Shown here in pieces: positions 1 through 7,942 of a DNA stretch of 35,876 nt. Source of the stretch: an uncultured Flavobacteriaceae bacterium (lineage in GTDB: Bacteria > Bacteroidota > Bacteroidia > Flavobacteriales > Flavobacteriaceae). Positions within the stretch are counted from its first letter, which is position 1. Each line of letters starts with the position of its first letter. Made by a program: the position numbers and the translations under genes. Below the pieces are notes generated by a model, which was not told the DNA's origin, did not search any database, and was given only the letters and a program-made list of their open reading frames with translations. The stretch is from contig CALJFB010000038.1 in the NCBI GenBank assembly GCA_938073895.1, positions 1 through 35,876 on the forward strand, in the 5' to 3' direction.

Positions 1-1026
1 AGTAGGGATATTAAGACATCTTTTCATATCACATTCAAGACTCATTTCTATAGACATGTTAAACCTCCGTTCACTTAATGGACAGTAGTAGTGATTTACA
101 TCCTGAGTCTCTTTTACTCGACCACCAATCGGTCGTCCACAACTACAGAAAATATAATCCCGAAACAAAAATGACCTTGTGGTCCTATTAAACTGACCTC
201 TCTTTTCCAATTTGAGTTTTCTGATTTCCTTTACCTCTTGAAATAATCGTTTCGAAATAATCGGAGTACATGAGTAGTCAATTGTTAAACCACTTTTTTT
301 ATCGGTGAAGGATTGTTTCCCAATGTAACATTCATTCCGTAGGATAACTTGTATTGATCCAAGAGACCAATGTTTGTTTCCTCTTCGAGTTTGTACTTGT
401 TGGTGTTCCAAGTAATACTTAATTTCCTTTATTGAATAACCCTGTTGGTAAAGAGAGAATATTGTCATTATATGTTTTGATTCTTCAGGGTGTGGTTCCA
501 ATATGGATCCTTTTTCTAATTTCTTGATTTGATATCCAAATGGAGGATCTCCTCCTCTAAAGAAGTTGGATTTTACCTTCTCAATTTTACCTAATCGACT
601 TCTCTCTGATCTTATCTTATTATCATATTGGGAGATTTCTGATAGAATTCCCAATATGAGGTTTTCCATATCACCGGTGGTATCGTATTTACCAGTTGAA
701 GTGTATAGAACTACTCCTTGTTTAACCATTTTCTGTCGAATCAGAAACCATGTAGATGTATTACGTGACAACCTATCGGTGTTCCATACATATAGGTGTT
801 TGATTTCACCTTTATCAATTCTTCTGAGTAACTGTAATAGAACAGGACGCGTTTCTAAGTTATCAGTTGATGATGACGTACCTCCTTCATTGTGTATTTC
901 ATATTTCATTCCAAGAGATTTGGAAAGTTCTATTCCTTTTACCCTTTGGGTGGAAAGACTTGTTCCTCCTTTTTCTTCTGTTTGATTAGATGTACTTACT
1001 CTTGTTAGTATATGTAATGTGTTCAT
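1..1026 (-). CDS. Large serine recombinase, C-terminal end outside the window
   Basis: This is a site-specific recombinase of the large serine integrase/resolvase group, which cuts and rejoins DNA through a serine-DNA intermediate. 342 residues are visible; the reading frame stays open to the left edge. The start is the ATG at 1026, with an in-frame TAA directly before it. Seen: N-terminal resolvase domain with R9-V-S11 (catalytic Ser11), R60-P, and D84-R-L-S-R88; a recombinase domain starting near the PPFGY motif (161-165); and the beginning of a zinc ribbon with C294-S-C296-G and C315. It lies on the same strand as glmS and 248 bp downstream of it. TTA accounts for only 9 of its 32 leucine codons, whereas TTA dominates in the neighbouring chromosomal genes, which suggests recent transfer. 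It is probably the integrase of an element extending to the left. Family assignment is firm; the role as an element integrase is inferred. Confidence 0.93.
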   Translation of the reverse strand, partial: MNTLHILTRVSTSNQTEEKGGTSLSTQRVKGIELSKSLGMKYEIHNEGGTSSSTDNLETRPVLLQLLRRIDKGEIKHLYVWNTDRLSRNTSTWFLIRQKMVKQGVVLYTSTGKYDTTGDMENLILGILSEISQYDNKIRSERSRLGKIEKVKSNFFRGGDPPFGYQIKKLEKGSILEPHPEESKHIMTIFSLYQQGYSIKEIKYYLEHQQVQTRRGNKHWSLGSIQVILRNECYIGKQSFTDKKSGLTIDYSCTPIISKRLFQEVKEIRKLKLEKRGQFNRTTRSFLFRDYIFCSCGRPIGGRVKETQDVNHYYCPLSERRFNMSIEMSLECDMKRCLNIPT

Positions 1027-1274
1027 TTAGTAAATTATATCTGTGGTATTGAGAGTTGGGAGGAAGATCTAAAAAGAGAATTTCTAAGATTGATTCTACA
1101 TCGAATTGACCTCAGTTACAACCACACTGATCAGACCCACGATCTAAACACCATTCTTAAAATTCCACTACACAATTCCACCACAAAATCAGGAAACCGA
1201 AGTAGTACACCGATGGTCATAAAACACTTGAAAACCTCAGTAAACACGGGGAAATCAACCCCCATATCTGCCGC
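1027..1274. other. Noncoding junction between recombinase and glmS; candidate attachment site
   Basis: I see no convincing gene here. The sequence differs in style from the chromosome to the right: it has more C-rich trinucleotides such as CCAC and ACC. A short near-repeat ACCTCAGT(T/A)A occurs near 1110 and near 1234. The change to chromosomal sequence falls at or very near the glmS stop codon (1275-1277). Serine integrase genes usually sit next to their own attachment site, so the att junction is probably within this stretch or the last bases of glmS. The exact core cannot be fixed without the other end of the element. Confidence 0.35.
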
Positions 1275-3122
1275 CTACTCTACCGTAACAGATTTTGCTA
1301 AATTACGAGGCTGATCAACATTTTTATTTAATAAAACAGCAATATGATAAGACAATAATTGTAATGGTATAGTTGTTAATAGAGGTGTTAAACATTCTAA
1401 TGTTTCAGGGACTTCTATAATATGGTCTGCAATTGCTTTTACGTCCTTATCTCCTTGTGTTACTATTCCAATTATTTTACCACTTCTTGCTTTAATTTCT
1501 TGAACATTACTTACTACTTTTTCGTAGTGGCCTTTTTTAGTTGCTATTACAAAAACAGGCATTTGCTCGTCGATTAATGCAATTGGTCCGTGTTTCATTT
1601 CTGCTGCTGGATAACCTTCTGCGTGTATGTAAGAAATTTCTTTAAGTTTCAAAGCGCCTTCTAATGCAACTGGAAAGTTATAACCTCTACCCAAATATAA
1701 ACAGTTTTTTGAATCTTTATATTTTTTAGCTACCTCTAGAATGTGTTTATCAGATTCTAAAGCTTTTTCTACTTTTCCAGGAATTAATTCTAATTCTTGT
1801 AAATGGTATTGGAAATCGCTCTTAGACATTGCCCCACTTTCTTTAGCTAATTTTAAAGCTATAAGAGTCAATACAGTTATTTGAGTTGTAAATGCTTTTG
1901 TTGACGCTACTCCAATCTCTGGACCTGCGTGTGTATATGCACCTGCGTGCGTTTCTCTAGCAATTGTTGAACCAACTACATTACAAACTCCAAACACAAA
2001 AGCACCATTTTGTTTAGCTAACTTAATTGCAGCTAAAGTATCTGCTGTTTCTCCAGATTGAGAAATTGCAATTACAACGTCTTTACTTGTAATAACAGGA
2101 TTTCTGTATCTAAATTCTGAAGCATATTCTACTTCAACTGGTATTCTTGCTAAGTTTTCAAAGATATATTCTGCTACTAAACCTGCGTGCCAAGACGTAC
2201 CACAAGCTACAATAATAACACGATTAGCATTTAAAAATTTCTCTAAATGATCATCTATTCCTGCCATACGAATAATTCCTTCTTTTACTAAAAGTCGGCC
2301 TCTATAAGTATCTTTAATAGCTGTAGGTTGTTCGTAAATTTCTTTTAACATAAAGTGGTCGTAACCACCTTTTACAATTTGCTCTAAGTTAATTTTAAGC
2401 TCCTGTATATATGTTTCTGCTAATTCGTCGTTTTTAATCTTACGAATTTTAATCTTTTTATTTAGGCGTACTACTGCCATTTCTTCATCTTCAAGATAAA
2501 TGGCCTTTTTTGTATATTCTAAAAATGGAGAAGCATCACTTGCTATAAAAAATTCATCTTCGCCAACACCTATTGCTAAAGGACTACCTAATTTAGCAAC
2601 AACTATCTCGTTTGGTTTATTCTTATCGAATACAGCTATTGCATAAGCACCAACGACTTGGTTTAATGCTATCTGAACAGCTTTACCTAATTTTACTTTT
2701 TCTTTTTTCTTTACGTCTTCAATAAGATTAATTAGAACCTCTGTATCTGTGTCCGATTGAAAGGTGTAACCACGCTTAATTAACTCTTCTTTAATGGATG
2801 CGTAATTTTCTATAATTCCGTTATGAATAATAACTAAATCTCCTGAATTTGAGTAATGTGGGTGCGAATTCACATCATTTGGGACTCCATGTGTAGCCCA
2901 ACGTGTGTGCCCTATAGCTAAATTACCTTTTAACGACATCTCGTTATTTGCTTTATCTTCTAAAGCAGACACTTTTCCTTTTGTTTTAGAAAGTAGAATA
3001 TCTGAACCATCATATAATGCAATTCCTGCACTGTCATAACCTCTATATTCTAATCGCTTTAAACCTTCTAAAACTATTGGAAACGCTTGGCGCTTACCTA
3101 TATACCCTACAATTCCACACAT
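1275..3122 (-). CDS. glmS: Glutamine-fructose-6-phosphate aminotransferase (isomerizing)
   Basis: GlmS makes glucosamine-6-phosphate from fructose-6-phosphate and glutamine, the first step to UDP-GlcNAc for peptidoglycan and LPS; it is cytosolic. The 615 residues match the usual length. Seen: catalytic Cys2 in the start MCGIVGYIG, the glutaminase motifs HTRWATHG (72-79) and NGIIENY (101-107), two SIS sugar-isomerase domains (first near CGTSWHAG and SQSGETADT, second near YLGRGYNFP and EGALKLKE), and the conserved end DQPRNLAKSVTVE. It follows the DUF4270 gene with a 5-base gap, so it is probably the last gene of a glgA-like/DUF4270/glmS transcript. I see no glmS ribozyme, but the leader would be far upstream. 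The 3' end abuts a probable mobile element. Identification is certain. Confidence 0.98.
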   Translation of the reverse strand: MCGIVGYIGKRQAFPIVLEGLKRLEYRGYDSAGIALYDGSDILLSKTKGKVSALEDKANNEMSLKGNLAIGHTRWATHGVPNDVNSHPHYSNSGDLVIIHNGIIENYASIKEELIKRGYTFQSDTDTEVLINLIEDVKKKEKVKLGKAVQIALNQVVGAYAIAVFDKNKPNEIVVAKLGSPLAIGVGEDEFFIASDASPFLEYTKKAIYLEDEEMAVVRLNKKIKIRKIKNDELAETYIQELKINLEQIVKGGYDHFMLKEIYEQPTAIKDTYRGRLLVKEGIIRMAGIDDHLEKFLNANRVIIVACGTSWHAGLVAEYIFENLARIPVEVEYASEFRYRNPVITSKDVVIAISQSGETADTLAAIKLAKQNGAFVFGVCNVVGSTIARETHAGAYTHAGPEIGVASTKAFTTQITVLTLIALKLAKESGAMSKSDFQYHLQELELIPGKVEKALESDKHILEVAKKYKDSKNCLYLGRGYNFPVALEGALKLKEISYIHAEGYPAAEMKHGPIALIDEQMPVFVIATKKGHYEKVVSNVQEIKARSGKIIGIVTQGDKDVKAIADHIIEVPETLECLTPLLTTIPLQLLSYHIAVLLNKNVDQPRNLAKSVTVE

Positions 3123-3127
3123 ACATC

Positions 3128-4753
3128 TTAATTTTCTTCGGTGTAATAAATTTCAAACTTAATTCTTTTATCTACTGGCACACTAGATGTTGCCCCGTGC
3201 AAAACAGTTCCTTTATTATTTAATATTGTATTTTGAGGTACTGCTTCTTGCTCCACTTCATTAGATGTTGATGCACCTAATATAATTGGTGTTTTTAACT
3301 GAGATGTTCCAAAATTATTAATATTATTAGTTACAAATAATCCTAATTTGGTATTTGTTGAGTCTCTAATTAAAATATTGTTAATATGCTCTGTTAAACG
3401 TAACTTATATTTTCCTTGTCCGTTTGCATCTTTGTTTAACGGTACAGAAAATCCTGTTCTTGATTGATCGGGATTAATTTGATTTTGAGATTGATCGAAG
3501 AAATAATCTATTATTGGTAAATTATTATTTAAATCGTAAAGTATAACTCTATTTGGTTCTTCTCCAATTACTTTAGTTTGATCTACATAAAAAGTTAAAT
3601 TTGCTTCGTTAATAAGCCATTTATCTTTTTTTGATTGAAAATCTTCTAATTGATCTGGCACACCATTAGTATCTAAATCTTGATTTCCAAATAAATCGAT
3701 TACAGCAAAAGCGCCTTCAAAACCTCTTAGATAAAGATTATCATCTCCAATTGTTTCATCTCCAATTATATTTGTTAATGGTGCAGAATTGTCTAAAGTA
3801 TTTAAAGTTATGCCGCTAAAATTAAATTGGTATTCAGAAGGGTTTCTAACATCTTCTTCAAAACCTGTAACGTCTTCTTCGTCGTTAGTATAATCTACAA
3901 CTATATTTGCACCAACGTCACTTAAGTTAAATGTTATAAAACTTCCATCGTTAGTTATTGGTTCTACTTTAATGATTAATCCTTTAAAAAAAACTTTAAA
4001 ATTATTTGCACTTGTAAGGTGTTCTGGTGTAGATCCCGAACTTATTTCTAGAAGATTATCCCAAAAATTTTCGGCGCCTGGAAAATTAAATAAATCCAAA
4101 CGTAAGCTTGGTGCAAATCGCTTAACAACATCTTGCTCCAAAGTTTCTTCATTTAATTCTGTAATCAATGTTTCTTCTGAACTTGGTACAAAAGTATCTG
4201 TTTGATATAATAATATGTCTTGTTGTGCAGAAAGATTTAAATCTGAATAAGCATCTGAATAGTAGTTTTGAGATTCTTCAAAATTAGTTGATGGATCTAA
4301 AGTTCTAAGTAAATAATTACTTTTGTATATAGATAATTTAAGTGGTACCGTTGGATTTCCAAAAATAGAATCTAAAGTGTAAGTTGAATTACCGTCTTCG
4401 TCTGTATCTAATTTTGTAGAAAAGTAAGGGATATTTAATACCACACTTTCAATAGATGCATTTGTTCCAAAATCTTTATTAAAAACTGTTGGCACTATTT
4501 CTGTAACTATATTAGCTGTTGTTGTTACTTGGTAAGTTTGGTCTCTTAGAACACCTAAATAGGATTGCGGCAAGTTATTTATTTGTAAGGCTTCCGTTTT
4601 TTTAGAATAAGCTAAAACAGGAAACACTGCAAGATTACCGTTAAAATTTTGGGCACCACTTAAGTCGCTTTTTACTGTTACAAAATCTTTATCACAAGAT
4701 ACTGTAAATACAAAAAGGCAAAGTGCCAATAATTTTGAAATTTTTTTAATCAT
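3128..4753 (-). CDS. DUF4270 family lipoprotein
   Basis: This is a 541-residue exported lipoprotein of unknown function, of the family annotated as DUF4270 in Bacteroidota. The N-terminus is a short lipoprotein signal (MIKKISKLLALCLFVFTVSC) with the lipidated cysteine at residue 20. The mature part is acidic, rich in Asn, Asp, Thr and beta-strand-like segments, with no membrane helix. This suggests an extracytoplasmic, probably outer-membrane-anchored protein. It lies between the GlgA-like gene (13-base gap upstream) and glmS (5-base gap downstream). Placement with amino-sugar and glycan-synthesis genes hints at an envelope role, but that is inference. The family assignment rests on this conserved gene order and the overall appearance, not on a catalytic motif. 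Confidence 0.85.
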   Translation of the reverse strand: MIKKISKLLALCLFVFTVSCDKDFVTVKSDLSGAQNFNGNLAVFPVLAYSKKTEALQINNLPQSYLGVLRDQTYQVTTTANIVTEIVPTVFNKDFGTNASIESVVLNIPYFSTKLDTDEDGNSTYTLDSIFGNPTVPLKLSIYKSNYLLRTLDPSTNFEESQNYYSDAYSDLNLSAQQDILLYQTDTFVPSSEETLITELNEETLEQDVVKRFAPSLRLDLFNFPGAENFWDNLLEISSGSTPEHLTSANNFKVFFKGLIIKVEPITNDGSFITFNLSDVGANIVVDYTNDEEDVTGFEEDVRNPSEYQFNFSGITLNTLDNSAPLTNIIGDETIGDDNLYLRGFEGAFAVIDLFGNQDLDTNGVPDQLEDFQSKKDKWLINEANLTFYVDQTKVIGEEPNRVILYDLNNNLPIIDYFFDQSQNQINPDQSRTGFSVPLNKDANGQGKYKLRLTEHINNILIRDSTNTKLGLFVTNNINNFGTSQLKTPIILGASTSNEVEQEAVPQNTILNNKGTVLHGATSSVPVDKRIKFEIYYTEEN

Positions 4754-4766
4754 AATAAAAAGCCGT

Positions 4767-5585
4767 TTACTCTAAAACGCTTGTGTTATAAAAATTAGTA
4801 TAAGCCTCTGCAAATTCATCTTTTTCTTGAAAATCTAAAACAGGTTTATCTGTAGCGTCTAAATAGTCGTTTAAATCACTTGGTAACTCGTAAGATCCTT
4901 TTATTAAAGCATCTGAATTATCTATGGCAACTTTCATTAAATTTGTATAAGTAGGATCTTTTAATAGAGCAATCTCTTTAGTGTCTATTTTATCAAACTT
5001 AACTTTGTTAATAAGGTCTTTATTTAATGAACCTTCAAAACCAGCATCGTAAACAGATGTTACAATTTTGCTTTCGTTAAAAAGTGGTTCGTCTTTATAA
5101 AACTGCTTTAAGTAAACAGGTAATAAAGAAGCTAACCAACCATGAACATGAATAATATCTGGTGCCCAATTTAATTTCTTTACCGTTTCTATTACACCTT
5201 TAGCAAAGAAAATAGCACGTTCATCGTTATCTTCAAATAGCTTTCCGTCTTCGTCTGTTAAAGTGGCTTTACGCTTAAAATAATCGTCGTTATCAATAAA
5301 ATAAACCTGAATACGTTCTTTTGGTATAGATGCAACTTTAATTATTAAAGGCATATCTAAATCGTTTACCACTAAATTTATTCCTGATAAACGTATAACT
5401 TCGTGTAATTGATGTCTTCTTTCATTTATATTACCAAATCTTGGCATAAAAATTCTAATTTGTCCACCTTGTTGATTAATCATACGAGGGTTTTCAAAAG
5501 ACATTGAAGAAATTTCAGTCTCTGGCAAATAAGGTACTACTTCAGAAGATACATATAATATCCTCTTATCTTTCATCAGCTTCAT
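4767..5585 (-). CDS. Half-length glycogen/starch-synthase-like protein (GT5 N-terminal domain only)
   Basis: At 272 residues this resembles only the N-terminal Rossmann half of GT5 glycogen synthases (GlgA, normally about 470-500 residues). Seen: the opening KRILYVSSEVVPY, a polar middle, and the DIIHVHGWLASLLP segment that matches the conserved DxxHxHDW region of GlgA. Missing: the K-T-G-G-L nucleotide-sugar motif that should follow the SSEVVPY stretch, and the whole C-terminal GT-B domain. It is therefore unlikely to be an active glycogen synthase by itself. There is no sign of decay: the frame is clean and the protein ends in a well-formed acidic tail. Related half-length proteins, from memory, hold this position beside panC in other Flavobacteriia. 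The start is the first ATG (5585); a second in-frame ATG three codons later is an alternative. It is divergent from panC. Confidence 0.8.
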   Translation of the reverse strand: MKLMKDKRILYVSSEVVPYLPETEISSMSFENPRMINQQGGQIRIFMPRFGNINERRHQLHEVIRLSGINLVVNDLDMPLIIKVASIPKERIQVYFIDNDDYFKRKATLTDEDGKLFEDNDERAIFFAKGVIETVKKLNWAPDIIHVHGWLASLLPVYLKQFYKDEPLFNESKIVTSVYDAGFEGSLNKDLINKVKFDKIDTKEIALLKDPTYTNLMKVAIDNSDALIKGSYELPSDLNDYLDATDKPVLDFQEKDEFAEAYTNFYNTSVLE

Positions 5586-5639
5586 ACTTCTAGTTTTAAC
5601 TTTAATTTTTAGCTTTATTTAAACTAAAATTCTTTTAAA

Positions 5640-5655
5640 TCCTAAAAAAATAGGA
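5640..5655 (-). promoter_or_regulatory. Small hairpin in the leader of the glgA-like transcript
   Basis: TCCTA and TAGGA form a perfect 5-bp stem around an A6 (minus strand T6) loop. It lies just downstream of the candidate minus-strand -7 element, so it would sit at the very 5' end of the transcript. Such a hairpin could protect the RNA or be a binding site; no function is shown. Confidence 0.3.
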
Positions 5656-5666
5656 TAAAAAACAAG

Positions 5667-5674
5667 CAAAAATA
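5667..5674 (-). promoter_or_regulatory. Candidate -7 promoter element for the glgA-like/DUF4270/glmS operon
   Basis: On the minus strand this reads TATTTTTG, matching the Bacteroidota -7 consensus TAnnTTTG. The start of transcription would fall near 5660, about 75 bases before the ATG at 5585. No convincing -33 TTG is seen at the right distance. Confidence 0.45.
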
Positions 5675-5706
5675 CAAAAATTAATGCAGATATCAGCTTA
5701 AAATCT

Positions 5707-5714
5707 TAGTTTTG
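5707..5714 (+). promoter_or_regulatory. Candidate -7 promoter element for the panC operon
   Basis: The sequence TAGTTTTG matches TAnnTTTG exactly. It is 26 bases before the panC ATG, so the leader would be roughly 20 bases. The -33 region is weak. It lies back to back with the minus-strand promoter in the same 154-base divergent gap. Confidence 0.5.
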
Positions 5715-5739
5715 CACACGTTAAACTTATATTAAAACC

Positions 5740-6588
5740 ATGGTAGTTTTAGATTCCAAAGACCAACTAAGCAATAAAGTAAAGGCTTTAAAAGCTAAAA
5801 ACAATAAAATTGGGTTTGTACCAACTATGGGAGCATTACACCTAGGCCACTTATCTTTAGTCGAAACAGCTTTTAATAAAACCGATGTAGTTGTGGTTAG
5901 TATATTTGTTAATCCTACACAATTTGATAATACTGAAGATTTAAAAAAATACCCAAGAACATTAGATAAAGACGTTGCACTTTTAGAGACATTAAGCAAA
6001 AACATTATAGTTTATGCACCATCTATTCAAGATATCTATAGCAATAACGTAATTTCAGAATCTTTTTCTTTTGATGGATTAGAGCACCAAATGGAAGGAA
6101 AATTTAGAGATGGCCATTTTAATGGTGTTGGTACAATTGTAAAAAATCTTTTAGAAATTGTAACTCCAGATTATGCCTTTTTTGGCGAAAAAGATTTTCA
6201 GCAATTACAAATCATTAAAAAGTTAGTCGAAAAAAATCATATACCTGTTAAAATAATTGGCTGTAAAATTCATAGAGAAACCAATGGACTTGCCATGAGC
6301 TCCAGAAATACTAGATTAACCGAAGCCCATAAAAACGAAGCACCTTTTATATATAAAACACTAAAAGAAGCCAAACGTAAATTTGGCATAGAAAGTGCTG
6401 GTAAAGTTACAAAATGGGTAACTAAAGAATTTGCAAAAAATAATTTACTTGACTTAGAATATTTTATAATTGCAGATACCAAAACACTAAAAACTGTAAA
6501 AAGAAAACATAATAAAAACACATACAGAGCATTTATTGCTGTCTATGCAGGAAAAATTAGACTAATAGATAATATTGCTTTAAATTAA
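5740..6588 (+). CDS. panC: Pantoate-beta-alanine ligase (pantothenate synthetase)
   Basis: PanC joins pantoate and beta-alanine using ATP to make pantothenate, the coenzyme A precursor, in the cytosol. The 282 residues are the normal length. Seen: VPTMGALHLGHLSLV with the HxGH nucleotide motif, the FVNPTQFD segment, FGEKDFQQL, and the KMSKS-equivalent region AMSSRN. The start ATG at 5740 gives the expected short lead into the Rossmann fold. It begins a plus-strand operon and is followed 13 bases later by panD, whose enzyme supplies beta-alanine for the PanC reaction. Confidence 0.97.
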   Translation: MVVLDSKDQLSNKVKALKAKNNKIGFVPTMGALHLGHLSLVETAFNKTDVVVVSIFVNPTQFDNTEDLKKYPRTLDKDVALLETLSKNIIVYAPSIQDIYSNNVISESFSFDGLEHQMEGKFRDGHFNGVGTIVKNLLEIVTPDYAFFGEKDFQQLQIIKKLVEKNHIPVKIIGCKIHRETNGLAMSSRNTRLTEAHKNEAPFIYKTLKEAKRKFGIESAGKVTKWVTKEFAKNNLLDLEYFIIADTKTLKTVKRKHNKNTYRAFIAVYAGKIRLIDNIALN

Positions 6589-6589
6589 T

Positions 6590-6597
6590 TACCTTTG
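6590..6597 (+). promoter_or_regulatory. Candidate internal -7 element before panD
   Basis: TACCTTTG matches TAnnTTTG and ends 4 bases before the panD ATG. If used, it would give a nearly leaderless panD transcript. No TTG lies at the usual 17-20 base distance, so this may be a chance match. Confidence 0.3.
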
Positions 6598-6601
6598 AAC
6601 T

Positions 6602-6952
6602 ATGCAAATAACAGTAGTAAAATCTAAAATCCACAGAGTAAAAGTAACCGGAGCAGAATTAAATTATATTGGTAGTATTACTATTGATGAAGATTTAATG
6701 GAAGCTGCTAACATTGTTCGTGGCGAAAAAGTTCAAATTGTAAACAACAATAATGGCGAACGCCTAGAAACTTACGCTATTCCTGGCCCACGTAAAAGTG
6801 GGGAAATTACCTTAAATGGTGCAGCCGCAAGAAAAGTATCTAAAGACGATATTTTAATTCTTATTACATATGGTATTATGGACATGGAAGCTGCTAAAAC
6901 GTTTCAGCCAAGTTTAGTGTTTCCAGACGAAACTACAAACCTTTTAAAATAA
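6602..6952 (+). CDS. panD: Aspartate 1-decarboxylase proenzyme
   Basis: PanD makes beta-alanine from L-aspartate. It is made as an inactive precursor that cuts itself between Gly24 and Ser25, turning Ser25 into the pyruvoyl cofactor. Both residues are present in [12 protein letters not shown]. The 116-residue length, the [12 protein letters not shown] start, the [13 protein letters not shown] segment and the [17 protein letters not shown] segment are typical. It follows panC by 13 bases, and the flippase-like gene starts only 3 bases after its stop. Confidence 0.97.
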   Translation: MQITVVKSKIHRVKVTGAELNYIGSITIDEDLMEAANIVRGEKVQIVNNNNGERLETYAIPGPRKSGEITLNGAAARKVSKDDILILITYGIMDMEAAKTFQPSLVFPDETTNLLK

Positions 6953-6955
6953 GTA

Positions 6956-7909
6956 TTGAAAACCTCAACTATAAAACTATTAAAAATCACGCTCCCAATT
7001 TTATTGGGAGTTTTTTTAATATGGTATTCTTTGCAAGACGTTCCGCTTTCTACAATTTTAAACTATTGGGAAAATGCTAACAAATACTGGATTCTGTTAG
7101 GTGTTTTTTTAGGACTGTTAAGCCATTTATCGCGCTCTTACAGATGGCTATTTATGTTAGAACCCTTAGGTTATAAAGTAAAGTTTAGTAATAGTATAAT
7201 GGCCGTTTTTGCCACATATTTAATTAATTATACAATTCCACGCGCCGGAGAAGTTGCTCGCGCATCCATATTAACAAACTACGAAGGCGTTCCTTTCGAA
7301 AAAGGGTTTGGCACCATTGTAGCAGAACGTGTAGCAGATTTAATTATAATGCTACTAATTATAACTACAACTCTGTTTTTAGAATTCGATTTTATTTATC
7401 AGTTTTTTGCAGAGCGATTTAATCCTTATAAAATAATTGGTGCAGTAGTAATACTATCTATTTTGGGACTAATTCTTATCTATTATATTAAAAAAAGCAA
7501 CTCAAAAATAGCATTAAAAACAAAAACATTTTTAACCGGTTTAGTAGAAGGTGTTTTAAGCATTTTTAAAATGAAGAAAAAATGGGCCTTTATTTTCCAT
7601 ACATTCTTTATTTGGGGAATGTATGTTGCAATGTTTTATGCAACAAGCCAAGCAATTCCGGAATTACAAGACATTCCATTTGGCGCCATATTAATTGGTT
7701 TTATCTCTGCAAGCTTTAGTATTGCAGCTACAAATGGCGGCATTGGCTCTTATCCGGTTGCTGTATTTGCAGCATTTTCTATTTTTGGTATTACAAAAGA
7801 TCCAAGTTACGCCTTTGGATGGATTATGTGGGCTTCTCAAACCGCATTAATTATACTTTGCGGCGGTTTATCTTTAATATTACTGCCTTTTTTAAACAAA
7901 AAGAATTAA
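6956..7909 (+). CDS. Flippase-like integral membrane protein (lysylphosphatidylglycerol synthase TM family)
   Basis: This 317-residue protein has about eight hydrophobic segments and belongs to the UPF0104/lysylphosphatidylglycerol-synthase transmembrane (flippase-like) family. It carries the family's hallmark between early helices, YTIPRAGEVARASIL, and a late ATNGGIGSYPVAV segment. It has no catalytic aminoacyl-transferase domain, so it may move a lipid or lipid-linked molecule rather than modify one; substrate unknown. The start is the TTG at 6956, three bases after the panD stop; no in-frame ATG occurs until far into the protein, and the TTG start gives a full first helix. The tight spacing implies translational coupling to panD. 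Confidence 0.85.
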   Translation: MKTSTIKLLKITLPILLGVFLIWYSLQDVPLSTILNYWENANKYWILLGVFLGLLSHLSRSYRWLFMLEPLGYKVKFSNSIMAVFATYLINYTIPRAGEVARASILTNYEGVPFEKGFGTIVAERVADLIIMLLIITTTLFLEFDFIYQFFAERFNPYKIIGAVVILSILGLILIYYIKKSNSKIALKTKTFLTGLVEGVLSIFKMKKKWAFIFHTFFIWGMYVAMFYATSQAIPELQDIPFGAILIGFISASFSIAATNGGIGSYPVAVFAAFSIFGITKDPSYAFGWIMWASQTALIILCGGLSLILLPFLNKKN

Positions 7910-7942
7910 TTTGTATATTTCAAATACATTAAATTTATTAAG

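Noticed and set aside
566..985. Plus-strand frame of 139 codons
   Set aside because: It is antisense to the serine recombinase, whose minus-strand frame carries all the family motifs.
1230..1280. Tn7-type insertion at glmS
   Set aside because: No TnsABCD gene or Tn7 end is visible; the adjacent enzyme is a serine recombinase.
1090..1314. Plus-strand frame of 74 codons ending TVTDFAKLRG
   Set aside because: Its end is the antisense of the conserved glmS C-terminus; similar spurious proteins are annotated from glmS ends. No family features.
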